A stretch of DNA of 20,951 bases from Dehalococcoidia bacterium CG2_30_46_9 (GCA_001873005.1 MNYE01000094.1:1-20951); one strand, 5' to 3'. Positions 6,791-13,745 are shown, numbered from the stretch's first letter. Notes: generated by a model not told the origin, from the sequence alone. Translations and numbers: made by a program.

Positions 6791-7550
6791 TACTTGTTCC
6801 TCCTTCTCCGTTTGCCATTTCTTTGAGCAGGGCATGAGGCTTTGTGCCGTCTATGATCCGTGCCAGGGGTACAGTAGCCAATGCTTTAAGGCAAGCTTCT
6901 ATTTTAGGTATCATCCCGCCGGAAGCTATACCTGAAGCGAGTATTCCTTTTGCTTCAGCAATACTGAGCTTGGGTAATCTTTTACCTGACCTATCATAGA
7001 TACCATCAACATCGGTTAAGAATATCAACTTCCGGGCGGTCAACGCTTTAGCGATTTCACCGGCGGCAGCATCACCGTTAACGTTGAGTAGCGTTGCCTT
7101 CTCTCCTACCGAACCACGGCTTATTGGTGCCACGAGGGGAATATAACCCGCCTTCAAGAGTAGCTTGACTGGAATAGGGTCAACGGCAATGATATCGCCA
7201 ACATAGCCCAGGTCAAGATTCCTTACCTTAGCCTGTAGCAAATTACCATCACTGCCGCTGATACCAATTGCTTTTCCTCCCTGAGCCTGTATGGCTAATA
7301 CCAGTTCCTTATTGACCAGACCACCAAGTACGGCGATTACCACCTTCAGGCTGGCAGCATCAGTGACCCTTAGGCCGTTTACAAAGCCGGTGGAAATGCC
7401 CAGTCTGGCAAGCCAATCAGAAATAAGTTGCCCACCACCATGAACTACCACTAAAGGCACCCCCTCTTTTTGGAGCTGCACCAGGTCTTCTATGGTGGTA
7501 TCCTGACTGTCCAAGGTGCTGCCACCAATTTTCACCACGATCGGTCTCAT
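6777..7550 (-). CDS. argB: Acetylglutamate kinase
   Basis: This 257-residue amino-acid kinase phosphorylates N-acetylglutamate with ATP, the second step of arginine synthesis and often its feedback point. The sequence shows VVKIGGSTLD at the N-terminus, the VVVHGGGQLIS glycine loop, the substrate region GLRVTDA, LNVNGDAAAGEIAKAL, FLTDVDGIYD and the C-terminal SGGMIPKIEACLKAL. It is of the short type, without the N-terminal helix seen in arginine-inhibited hexameric kinases (judged by length only). The ATG at 7550 has AGAGGA about 8 nt upstream. It lies 11 bp after a foreign winged-helix gene. The natural upstream partner argJ is displaced by about 2.3 kb, and argD overlaps its end. Confidence 0.95.
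   Translation of the reverse strand: MRPIVVKIGGSTLDSQDTTIEDLVQLQKEGVPLVVVHGGGQLISDWLARLGISTGFVNGLRVTDAASLKVVIAVLGGLVNKELVLAIQAQGGKAIGISGSDGNLLQAKVRNLDLGYVGDIIAVDPIPVKLLLKAGYIPLVAPISRGSVGEKATLLNVNGDAAAGEIAKALTARKLIFLTDVDGIYDRSGKRLPKLSIAEAKGILASGIASGGMIPKIEACLKALATVPLARIIDGTKPHALLKEMANGEGGTSIVAR
6799..6805 (-). promoter_or_regulatory. Ribosome binding site that sets the argD TTG start
   Basis: On the minus strand this reads AAGGAGG inside the 3' end of argB, 8 nt before the TTG at 6790. There is no comparable site before the ATG at 6835. Confidence 0.65.
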
Positions 7551-7561
7551 GTTCTAATCCT

Positions 7562-8197
7562 CTAATCTGATTCTCCAAAAGTCACAAGGATGCCATTGGC
7601 TCCCCAATTCTTGACTGTCCAAATTAGGGAGGCGATATCCTTATCCAAATTTCCTTTGTCACACACCTCCCACACTAGCTTTGGGGTGGCATAGGGATTG
7701 TCCCTCCAAACACAATCGTGTTTATAAGGCACTCCTAGCACAGGCTCTGTTACCTTACCAAGCATCTCTCCCATTTCTTTCACTTTCTGAACCATCTCAT
7801 CATGGGTTACAGGAAGTTCTTCCTCCTTTTTCTTCGCTAATTCTACGAGTTTTTCAAGTAGGCCCTTTATTTGCTCCGCCAATCTATCAGGTTCGGTCGG
7901 CGGGGGCAGAGGTGGAATTCCTGACAAGCGCCACACACCACGAGAGGCGGCTGGATCTAGCTCCGGCGGCTGCGTTTTAACCATCCTTGACCGCACAGAG
8001 TGTAAATGATGATTCCAAGAATTCAACCCAGTTTTCGGATCCTTTCTTTGTAGGTCGGCATGCGTAAAATCAGGGAAATGAGCCCTCAGGTGCTGAGTTA
8101 CCTTAGGTAGCAAGACATCTAGCTTCGCCTCCCCACCTATCGCCTGCAATTCATCTTTGATAGCTTGGCGTATTTCCTTCTCTGCTGGAAATGCCAT
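7562..8197 (-). CDS. Winged-helix (Mrr N-terminal-like) protein with a possible nuclease-like C-terminus
   Basis: A 211-residue protein. Residues ~5-95 look like the winged-helix domain found at the N-terminus of Mrr-type restriction proteins (IRQAIKDELQAIGGEAKL, then SRGVWRLS). A linker rich in proline follows, then a charged coiled-coil-like stretch (AEQIKGLLEKLVELAKKKEEE). The last ~55 residues (HDCVWRDNPYATPKLVWEV, then DKGNLDKDIASLIW, KNWGANGILVTFG) resemble a core with an Asp, an EVxxK-like segment and paired strands, as in PD-(D/E)XK-like folds; this is inference. It ends abruptly after FGESD 11 bp before argB, so the C-terminus may be lost. The ATG at 8197 has GAGGAGG 7 nt upstream, and the gene lies 12 bp after hicA, so it is probably cotranscribed with hicBA. 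Confidence 0.65.
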   Translation of the reverse strand: MAFPAEKEIRQAIKDELQAIGGEAKLDVLLPKVTQHLRAHFPDFTHADLQRKDPKTGLNSWNHHLHSVRSRMVKTQPPELDPAASRGVWRLSGIPPLPPPTEPDRLAEQIKGLLEKLVELAKKKEEELPVTHDEMVQKVKEMGEMLGKVTEPVLGVPYKHDCVWRDNPYATPKLVWEVCDKGNLDKDIASLIWTVKNWGANGILVTFGESD

Positions 8198-8209
8198 GTC
8201 TGCTCCTCC

Positions 8210-8437
8210 TCAAAGCAACTTTAAGAATTGTTCTATAGTAAGCCCGGCATCCTCAAGTATGCCGTGGAGAGTGCCCTTTGGCAAATCTTTCGTGTGTACA
8301 GGCATAACCACAAGATTGGGAACGCCTTCTTTATGCATAGAAACATGACTCCCCTTCTGACGGTGAACCCTCCAGCCCGCCTTTTCCAAAGCTCTAATCG
8401 CCTCCCTTGGTTTAACGGCTGGTAATCGGTTACTCAT
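8210..8437 (-). CDS. hicA: HicA-type mRNA interferase toxin
   Basis: A 75-residue HicA with the fold's helix REAIRALEKAGW, followed by RQKGSHVSMHK, in which the His of GSH is the catalytic residue of this dsRBD-like RNase family, then VVMPVHTKDLPKGTLHGIL and a C-terminal helix. HicA blocks translation by cutting mRNA and is neutralised by HicB. Its ATG overlaps the end of hicB by 4 bp (ATGA). The order hicB-hicA is the less common one but well known. The length is normal and the gene appears intact. Confidence 0.87.
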   Translation of the reverse strand: MSNRLPAVKPREAIRALEKAGWRVHRQKGSHVSMHKEGVPNLVVMPVHTKDLPKGTLHGILEDAGLTIEQFLKLL

Positions 8438-8661
8438 CCAACTTCCACACTGATAACCTCTTTCTCTGGTATCTTGATACCCAACTCTCTAGCACTCTCC
8501 AGCCAAAGCTCGATTGCCTCTTTGATCCTTTCTAGTGCCTCTTCCTTTGTAGCTCCACAGGAATGACACCCTTTCAAGAGAGGGCAGTAAACATGATACC
8601 CCTCTGTCTCTTCCGGCTCCAAAATAACCTCAAAGTTTTGAATAATTCTTTTCTGTTCCAC
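8434..8661 (-). CDS. hicB: HicB-type antitoxin
   Basis: A 75-residue protein with the HicB partial RNase-H-like fold: FEVILEPEETEGYHVYCPLLKGCHSCG, then the helix TKEEALERIKEAIELWLE. It neutralises HicA. There is no C-terminal ribbon-helix-helix or HTH DNA-binding domain, so it may not repress by itself. The start is a GTG at 8661 with GAGGAGG 6 nt upstream. Just before it (stop at 8680-8682) ends an orphan copy of the argJ tail. The ATGA overlap with hicA implies coupled translation. Confidence 0.87.
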   Translation of the reverse strand: MEQKRIIQNFEVILEPEETEGYHVYCPLLKGCHSCGATKEEALERIKEAIELWLESARELGIKIPEKEVISVEVG

Positions 8662-8679
8662 TTCTCACCTCCTCAGAAC

Positions 8680-8778
8680 TCAATATCCCGTAGTATACTC
8701 GCTATTTATCCTAACATATTCTTCGGATAGGTCACAGCTCCAGGCTGTAGTTCTGCCATCTCCTAAATTGATATATAA
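8680..8778 (-). pseudogene. Orphan argJ 3'-end, copy 3
   Basis: In one frame the minus strand reads [18 protein letters not shown] then [14 protein letters not shown] and a stop, clearly the C-terminus of ArgJ (compare the intact gene: LNLGEGKATAWGCDLS, then PEYVKINSEYTT). About 32 codons remain. The frame is intact and most differences are conservative, but no argJ lies upstream: a stop occurs at 8785-8787. It has SEEYV, as in copy 2 and in many ArgJ proteins, whereas the intact gene has SPEYV. The hicBA genes follow 18 bp later. Confidence 0.85.
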
Positions 8779-8825
8779 GGTGCTTTACGCTTAAGGTGTT
8801 CATATAGTTCTTTGCTATCTTAAAG

Positions 8826-8954
8826 GTAACTACACAGCTACCCTTATGTCACCCTGAGCGAAGCGAAGGGTCTCGGAGATTCTTCGCCGGAGACTGCCCT
8901 GAGCGTTATCAGATTCTTCGCTACGCTCAGAATGACAGCAGGTTGAGTAGTTAC
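8826..8954. mobile_element. MITE-like palindromic element, 129 bp
   Basis: The ends are inverted copies, GTAACTAC and GTAGTTAC. The interior holds GTCACCCTGAGCGAAGCGAAGGGTCTC and an inverted TTCTTCGCTACGCTCAGAATGAC arm, a repeat type widespread in some bacterial genomes. It encodes no protein of its own. It interrupts the RelE-type toxin gene after codon 37. Flanks (TCTTAAAG on the left, ATTAAG on the right) share TTAA but give no clean target duplication. It shares its terminal repeat with the element at 13538-13745. Confidence 0.75.
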
Positions 8955-9065
8955 ATTAAGTTTAGGTATTTTCTCAAAAACCAAACTTCCAACTTGCTCT
9001 CGATAATCAGACGGTAGCTTTGCCAGATCTTTGAGGAAGGTCTTTTTATAGAGGCAGGTTATCAT
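8844..9065 (-). pseudogene. RelE/ParE-type toxin, truncated by a MITE-like element
   Basis: The first 37 codons (YKKTFLKDLAKLPSDYREQV, then VFEKIPKLN) are the N-terminal helices of a RelE/ParE-superfamily toxin. After KLNV the frame reads into the palindromic element (8826-8954), adding about 35 meaningless residues (TTQPAVILSVAKNL...) before a stop. The beta-sheet and the catalytic or gyrase-binding C-terminal half are absent, and I do not find them beyond the element, where the argJ tail copy begins. The toxin should be inactive. Its ATG lies 1 bp after the stop of the antitoxin gene. Confidence 0.8.
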
Positions 9066-9066
9066 G

Positions 9067-9267
9067 CTAAGCTTTTTTTATGCCACCGTAATACGCTTTG
9101 GCTTTATCTAGGGGCAAAGTCTCCTCCCCTTCGATCTCCTCCATGTATTTCCCAAGTCCGTAGCTTTCGAGAATTTCTTCCATCCTTTCAAATGTTTCTA
9201 TATCTATTAAAACCGCCTTTTTCTTATTTTCCTCAGTGATGACATACTCTTTTTTAATATCAAACAT
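9067..9267 (-). CDS. Small antitoxin (RelB/Phd-like) of a broken RelE-type module
   Basis: This 66-residue protein begins MFDIKKEYVITEENKKKAVL, then IDIETFERMEEILESYGL, the usual strand-helix pattern of a short Phd/RelB-type antitoxin, and ends in an acidic toxin-binding tail (EEIEGEETLPLDKAKAYYGG). I use the ATG at 9267 because AGGAGGTG (9272-9279) precedes it by 4-5 nt; an upstream start at 9285 would add six residues without a ribosome site. The toxin gene follows after 1 bp but is truncated, leaving this an antitoxin without a working partner. An orphan argJ tail lies just upstream. Confidence 0.75.
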   Translation of the reverse strand: MFDIKKEYVITEENKKKAVLIDIETFERMEEILESYGLGKYMEEIEGEETLPLDKAKAYYGGIKKA

Positions 9268-9302
9268 TTGGCACCTCCTGTTCATTCATTTATCACAGGT
9301 TT

Positions 9303-9410
9303 CATTTCCGCCCTCAAGTCGTATATTCGCTATTTATCTTAAAACATACTCTTCGGATAGTTCGCACCCCCGGGCGGTGGCTTTGCCTCTAAATCTAGGT
9401 GTAATTTGAT
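9303..9410 (-). pseudogene. Orphan argJ 3'-end, copy 2 (frameshifted)
   Basis: Nucleotide similarity to the intact argJ end is clear over IKLxLxL...GKATAxGC(D/E)LS...EYV...KINSEYTT-stop and continues past the stop (TGAGGGCGGAAATG here, TGAGGGTGGAAATG after the true argJ). A deletion of about 4 nt before GKATA and a 2-nt insertion after EYV break the frame. It is a decayed tail with no upstream argJ body. The antitoxin gene starts 36 bp after it. Confidence 0.8.
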
Positions 9411-9467
9411 GGATATATTACAGCTTTGCGTGGGTTATTTCCAATTTAAGGATGAGGAATTAAAGTT

Positions 9468-9842
9468 TTATCCCAGCTTGGTAATAAAAGCCTCCGCTGC
9501 CTTAAAAGCCTCTTTAACCATATTTACATCTTCTAGCAGCCCTCTGTAGTAACCCGCAATATGTAAAGCCTTATAGAGTTTCTCAAACTCCCTTAACAGT
9601 TTCCCATTGTGTATAAGGGCATATCTTCTCAGTAAGTCCCTATGCCCATCTACAGATTTGGGCAATTCTTTTTCATCCACGCCTTTAGACAATAAATATT
9701 CATCTATAGCTTTAAGTACAGCAAGATATGCAGTCCCACATGCCTCTTGGACAGGCTTAATATCCGTATAGGTATTATCCTCTTTCGGAGCAGATAATAA
9801 TATCTGCTTTGCATTTTCAAGATACCTTAATGCTTCTTTCAT
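9468..9842 (-). CDS. DUF5618-like, probably HEPN-fold helical protein
   Basis: This 124-residue all-helical protein starts MKEALRYLENAKQILL, followed by DNTYTDIKPVQEACGTAYLAV, DEYLL, LRRYALIHNGKLLREFEKLY and HIAGYYRGLLEDVNMVKEAF. I match it to the DUF5618 family, whose general shape is that of HEPN proteins; no Rx4-6H RNase motif is present in the usual place (the nearest is RRYALIHN). No function is established. It directly follows the intact argJ (62 bp) and would be cotranscribed. It lies in the same position relative to argJ as the toxin-antitoxin modules do to the orphan argJ tails. Confidence 0.7.
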   Translation of the reverse strand: MKEALRYLENAKQILLSAPKEDNTYTDIKPVQEACGTAYLAVLKAIDEYLLSKGVDEKELPKSVDGHRDLLRRYALIHNGKLLREFEKLYKALHIAGYYRGLLEDVNMVKEAFKAAEAFITKLG

Positions 9843-9903
9843 CCTGTTTTGTCAATTATACATCAATAAGCTTAGTTTTTCGAAGGAAATTCCATTTCCA
9901 CCC

Positions 9904-11100
9904 TCAAGTAGTGTACTCGCTATTTATCTTAACATATTCGGGGGATAGGTCACACCCCCAGGCGGTAGCTTTCCCCTCTCCTAGATTAAGGTTCAGTTTG
10001 ATAAACACATTGTTGCCCTGTAAAGATATTCGCATTTTCTCTTTGCCAAAATGTACCGGATGACCCTGCTTCATAACCTGGACATCACTCAAATAGACAT
10101 CCAGTTTTTCTTCTGCTACCTCTGCTCCACTTCGTCCTAGAGCGGTAACGATACGTCCCCAGTTGGGGTCGCTACCATACATTGCTGCTTTTACTAATGG
10201 TGAACTTACAATGGTCCTGGCTGCCTGGTGGGCATCAGTCTCGTATTTCGCTCCTTCTACAGTAACCTGTATCAGCTTGGTTGCCCCTTCTCCATCCTGA
10301 GCTATGGATTTAGCTAAATATATGCATACCTCGTCCAAAGCTTCCTGAAAAGCCTCACCATTGCTAAAGTCAATCATTTCGTTACCGGCCAAGCCATTGG
10401 CCAGTAAAAATACGCAGTCATTGGGGCTGGTTTCACCATCAACGCTAAGCATATTGAAGGATACATCCACTGCCTTTTTCAATGCTGCTTGTAAGAACTG
10501 AACGTTGACCAAAGCGTCAGTAGTGATGAAACAAAGCATGGTAGCTAAATCAGGATGGATCATACCGGCACCCTTAGCTACTGCGCCAATAGTGAATTTA
10601 TTCTCTCTCATATCAACCTGGGTGGCGATTTCCTTAGGTTTGGTATCCGTACTCATTATTGCCTTAGCAAAATCATGACCTCCCTCTTTAGTTAGTCTTA
10701 TTTTTGGAATTCCAGCCCTGATTTTGTCCATGGGTAATGGGACGCCAATTACGCCAGTGCTGGCTACCAGAACATCTTCGGGAGATAAGTCCAGCTTTGT
10801 TGCTACCAGTTTGGCCATTTCCCGGGCATCAGCTATGCCCTGTTCACCAAGGCAAGCATTGGCACAACCCGAATTTACTATAATTGCTTGTGCTTGTCCT
10901 TTTAACAAATTTTTCTGGGAAAGGATAACCGGGGCTGATTTAATCTGGTTAGTGGTAAAAACACCAGCGGCGGTGCAGGAAACCTTGGAGTAAAGTATAG
11001 CTAAATCCAGTTCGTTCCTCTTTTTTATTTGAGCAGAAACTGTTCCGGCGAGAAACCCTTGTGGCGAGGTAATACTACCTGAATAGAGTGGCTTAAACAT
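9904..11100 (-). CDS. argJ: Glutamate N-acetyltransferase / amino-acid acetyltransferase
   Basis: A 398-residue Ntn-type autoprocessed enzyme that moves the acetyl group from N-acetylornithine to glutamate, giving ornithine and N-acetylglutamate; some members also use acetyl-CoA. The self-cleavage site is HPDLATMLCF, with the nucleophile Thr about residue 187; VNSGCANA, ASTGVIG, LSVDGETSPND, DGEGATKL and YGSDPNWGRI are also present. I take the ATG at 11100 (MFKPLYSGSITSPQGF), which fits the family better than the TTG at 11118; neither has a strong ribosome site. It is the first arg gene of the cluster. Its 3' end is present two more times downstream. Confidence 0.94.
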   Translation of the reverse strand: MFKPLYSGSITSPQGFLAGTVSAQIKKRNELDLAILYSKVSCTAAGVFTTNQIKSAPVILSQKNLLKGQAQAIIVNSGCANACLGEQGIADAREMAKLVATKLDLSPEDVLVASTGVIGVPLPMDKIRAGIPKIRLTKEGGHDFAKAIMSTDTKPKEIATQVDMRENKFTIGAVAKGAGMIHPDLATMLCFITTDALVNVQFLQAALKKAVDVSFNMLSVDGETSPNDCVFLLANGLAGNEMIDFSNGEAFQEALDEVCIYLAKSIAQDGEGATKLIQVTVEGAKYETDAHQAARTIVSSPLVKAAMYGSDPNWGRIVTALGRSGAEVAEEKLDVYLSDVQVMKQGHPVHFGKEKMRISLQGNNVFIKLNLNLGEGKATAWGCDLSPEYVKINSEYTT

Positions 11101-11300
11101 GAAACCAAAATATAACAAGAATTTTGCTCAACGTCTATTGCCTCCCTTTTCCTGACTTGCAATTTTTTACCTGTTTCTATATACTTAATGTGATGGTTAC
11201 AAGTCCAGGTCATCAATCCTCTGTAGGATCTAGTTCAATTTCGTTTACAGACATTGGATGATCAAAGCTCTAACCAAATACTAAGAAAGGAGGTCATCCA

Positions 11301-11615
11301 ATGGGTTTTACCGACAAAATGCTACAATGTTCTGACTGCGGCACTACTTTCACCTTCACTGCTGTGGAGCAGGAGTTCTACGCTTCCAAAGGGTATACTA
11401 ATGAGCCCAAGCGCTGCCCACCTTGTCGTAAGACAAGAAAGGCTCAGCGTAGCGGTTTTGACGGTTACAGGGCAAGTAACCCTGATCGCCAAATGTACAA
11501 AGCAGTATGCGCTGAGTGCGGTAAGGAATGTGAAGTACCCTTCGAGCCTCGAGAGGGCAAGCCAGTGTATTGCAGCGAGTGCTACAAAAAGATAAGATTG
11601 GGCAGTCAACTATAA
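11301..11615 (+). CDS. Double zinc-ribbon protein (CxxC-x(17)-CxxC type)
   Basis: A 104-residue protein with four CxxC-type knuckles: CSDC (10-13) with CPPC (39-42), and CAEC (70-73) with CSEC (91-94). The first pair matches the 'probable zinc-ribbon' domain (MLQCSDCGTTFTFT...QEFYASKGY), the second the ECxVPFxPREGxPVYCSECY motif. Such proteins are small, conserved and of unknown role, possibly nucleic-acid binding. AAGGAGG 7 nt before the ATG gives a firm start. It is monocistronic: a strong hairpin follows. Confidence 0.88.
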   Translation: MGFTDKMLQCSDCGTTFTFTAVEQEFYASKGYTNEPKRCPPCRKTRKAQRSGFDGYRASNPDRQMYKAVCAECGKECEVPFEPREGKPVYCSECYKKIRLGSQL

Positions 11616-11633
11616 TTTGACTATGCCTAGATA

Positions 11634-11664
11634 CGAAGAGGCTGGAATCAATCCAGCCTCTTCG
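11634..11664. terminator. Strong hairpin, likely bidirectional terminator
   Basis: CGAAGAGGCTGGA, a five-base loop, then TCCAGCCTCTTCG: a perfect 13-bp stem between the zinc-ribbon gene and the convergent metallo-hydrolase gene. It lacks a T-run of more than two, so termination strength is uncertain, but position and symmetry fit a shared terminator. Confidence 0.7.
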
Positions 11665-11692
11665 TTCACTTCGTGTCCCTCTAAGAAAACTG

Positions 11693-12598
11693 CTATGTGG
11701 GAGTAGTGGCTAAGCATTTTTCAATTACAGTTCTGACAACAGTTTTTTCGAGCTCTAAACCAAGGAAGTCAAATTTGTTTTTCTCCGCTGCTTCCGCGAC
11801 AAGTTCCTCTGTTATTTTGTCCAGGTCGCCTATGCGGTGGTATTCTTCAATAATGCGCTTAGGGAATTTTTGCGCCTGCTCCAGCCCTTGCTGCAGGATT
11901 TTTTGCGCCTGGTCGCGAACGAAAGCACCATGATGGTCAAAACCACATACCTCTGCTTCATAACTTGCCAGCTTTCTCAGCGATTCTAAATATAAGGAAA
12001 AGTCATATTGAGCGGAAGGATTAGCAAGCTCGCTTCCATCGTCTGTAGGAAACGGGGCGGAGTCAGAAGGGAATATAGCTTTTAGTTGCGGAATATATGT
12101 GGCTATGGAACACCTGGTATGACCCGGCACCTCAATAAAGTGTGCTTCGATGCCATCGCCAAGGTTTATGACATCATTCTCCCTCACAATTCTATCAACT
12201 TGAATTCGCTCAAATGGCAAATTTGGTCCGAGATGCTCCTTTTGAAGGTAACGTTCTTCGGCTCTCTTGTTGACACTGGCAATAAAGTCCATTGCCTTTT
12301 CCTTGGAAAATACCTCCTGTGAATATGCTGAAGCAAGTATCTGGATATGAGGAAACTTACTTTTCAAATAAGGCACCGCTCCACAATGGTCGAAATGTGA
12401 ATGTGGGATAACTAGGTATCTAATCTTATTAAGGTCGAGATTCAGAGTGGAAAATTGTTTTTCCAGATAGGGGACTACCCAGCTCATTCCCCCACCGACG
12501 ATCATAGCTTGCTCACCTTTGAGCAAATAGAGGCAAATTTTCTTGGTTCCCAGGAAATCTATTCTGTCTGTAATTTTGCCCGGTTCTTTGATCCACAT
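11693..12598 (-). CDS. Metallo-beta-lactamase-fold hydrolase
   Basis: A 301-residue protein with the metal motif HSHFDH (H66, H68, D70, H71 as HxHxDH), a later GHTRCSI His and the FPSDSAPF Asp strand, and FDHHGAF near residue 220, so the di-metal site looks complete. The substrate is unknown; the C-terminal helical part (QKFPKRIIEEYHRI) resembles flavodiiron or glyoxalase-II-like relatives only loosely. The ATG at 12598 has GAGGAG 9 nt upstream. It lies 24 bp after the alpha/beta hydrolase gene, so the two are probably cotranscribed. Confidence 0.82.
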   Translation of the reverse strand: MWIKEPGKITDRIDFLGTKKICLYLLKGEQAMIVGGGMSWVVPYLEKQFSTLNLDLNKIRYLVIPHSHFDHCGAVPYLKSKFPHIQILASAYSQEVFSKEKAMDFIASVNKRAEERYLQKEHLGPNLPFERIQVDRIVRENDVINLGDGIEAHFIEVPGHTRCSIATYIPQLKAIFPSDSAPFPTDDGSELANPSAQYDFSLYLESLRKLASYEAEVCGFDHHGAFVRDQAQKILQQGLEQAQKFPKRIIEEYHRIGDLDKITEELVAEAAEKNKFDFLGLELEKTVVRTVIEKCLATTPT

Positions 12599-12622
12599 AA
12601 TATTTCTCCTCGCAGTATAGAA

Positions 12623-13414
12623 CTAAAAGCAAACGAACTCTTTAATCGCCTTTAAGTAATTCTCCAGACCTACTTGCATTATATCATTGTGGTCAGCTCC
12701 GGGAATGATGACGAGGTGTTTGTTTTCGGCTGCTGAGTTTTCAAACAGGGTTTGAGCTTCGCTACGGGGGATAATAGTATCACGCTCTCCATGGATAATA
12801 AGTGTAGGGATAGTGACGAAGCGAATCTTACTCAGATTTGGGGACTCAGTATCTTTGAAGTTCAGAAATCCTATGGGGAAGTCCAGGTGCAAGAGCAATT
12901 TGATGATGCTGCCAAAGCCGCTTTCAATGATTAACCCTTTAATCTGGTTCTGATAGTGGTAGGCTATTTCTAGGGCAGAAATGCTTCCCAGAGAACGACC
13001 CATAACGAAGACCGGACCACTATAGTGCTCCTGGTTTACCATTTTTATGAATGACTGAAATATAATAGCGGCGTCTGAGATCATCGTGCTGAAACCGGGC
13101 TCGCCCTGGCTGGCTCCGTAACCACGGTACTCGGCGACAAACAGATTGATGTTCAGTTGGTTGAATAAAGGAGCAATGTAGTCATAGTCGCTAATGACCT
13201 CGCCATTGCCGTGAAAATAAAGTATTGAGGGGGAATCTAAACTGCGGCTGTATAGACGACAGGCAATGGAGATATCCTTGCCTACCAGGATGACATGGTC
13301 ACTCGAACCAGGTGGAGGCACTGAGACATTCTTTCTGGGGCAGAAAATAAGGGAAAGAACCTCGGGTTGATCCAACACTGAATAATCTTCGGGCATGTCC
13401 CAGAATTTTAGCAT
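12623..13414 (-). CDS. Alpha/beta hydrolase (serine hydrolase)
   Basis: A 263-residue hydrolase. It has the oxyanion strand ILYFHGNGE (64-72), the nucleophile elbow GRSLGS (Ser141), the acid Asp212 in HGERDTIIP and the base His242 in PGADHND, that is, a complete catalytic triad. The closest general type is the cytosolic family with HGNG and YRGYG motifs (BEM46/FSH-like). No signal peptide is seen. The substrate is unknown. The start at 13414 could instead be the Met at 13396. It is the first gene of a two-gene unit with the metallo-hydrolase. Confidence 0.82.
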   Translation of the reverse strand: MLKFWDMPEDYSVLDQPEVLSLIFCPRKNVSVPPPGSSDHVILVGKDISIACRLYSRSLDSPSILYFHGNGEVISDYDYIAPLFNQLNINLFVAEYRGYGASQGEPGFSTMISDAAIIFQSFIKMVNQEHYSGPVFVMGRSLGSISALEIAYHYQNQIKGLIIESGFGSIIKLLLHLDFPIGFLNFKDTESPNLSKIRFVTIPTLIIHGERDTIIPRSEAQTLFENSAAENKHLVIIPGADHNDIMQVGLENYLKAIKEFVCF

Positions 13415-13537
13415 ATGGATGATAAAGGTTGCTTTTAAATGTATAATCCATACAATGAATTTTTCTTCAATTCCCTCCTTCCTGCTGGGGAGATCTAGTA
13501 AGAAGTTTTAAGGAGTCACGCATATTATTAAAAGTTT

Positions 13538-13745
13538 GTAACTATTCACCCTGATGTCATTCTGAACCCTTCGCTCCTTGTCATTCTGAGCATAGCGAAG
13601 AATCTCTTAGCGCTCAGGGCAGCCCTGAACTAGATTCAGGGGAAGAATCTGTAGTTGCCTGATTTATCAGGCGGGAAAGCCCAATAAATTGGGCAACTAC
13701 TCAGGGTGACATGAGCCCTGAATTAAGTTCAGGGTGTGTAGTTAC
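13538..13745. mobile_element. Composite palindromic MITE-like element, 208 bp
   Basis: The ends are inverted: GTAACTATTCACCCTGA and TCAGGGTGTGTAGTTAC. Inside are nested palindromes: GTAGTTGCC...GGGCAACTAC, GCCCTGAACTAGATTCAGGG and CCCTGAATTAAGTTCAGGG, plus the GTCATTCTGAGC...GCGAAGAATCT module. It occupies most of the 378-bp gap between the hydrolase gene and tRNA-Pro; the remainder (13415-13537) holds only the hydrolase upstream region. It has no coding capacity and shares its termini with the 8826-8954 element. Confidence 0.75.

Noticed and set aside
8680..9410. Classical integrase-mediated islands at argJ
   Set aside because: The duplicated gene ends fit an att-like pattern, but no integrase or recombinase gene is present in the region, so I report the pattern without that mechanism.
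11025..11216. 63-codon frame upstream of and overlapping argJ
   Set aside because: No ribosome site; overlaps the argJ start in another frame. A leader peptide was considered, but there is no attenuator-like hairpin or run of arginine codons.
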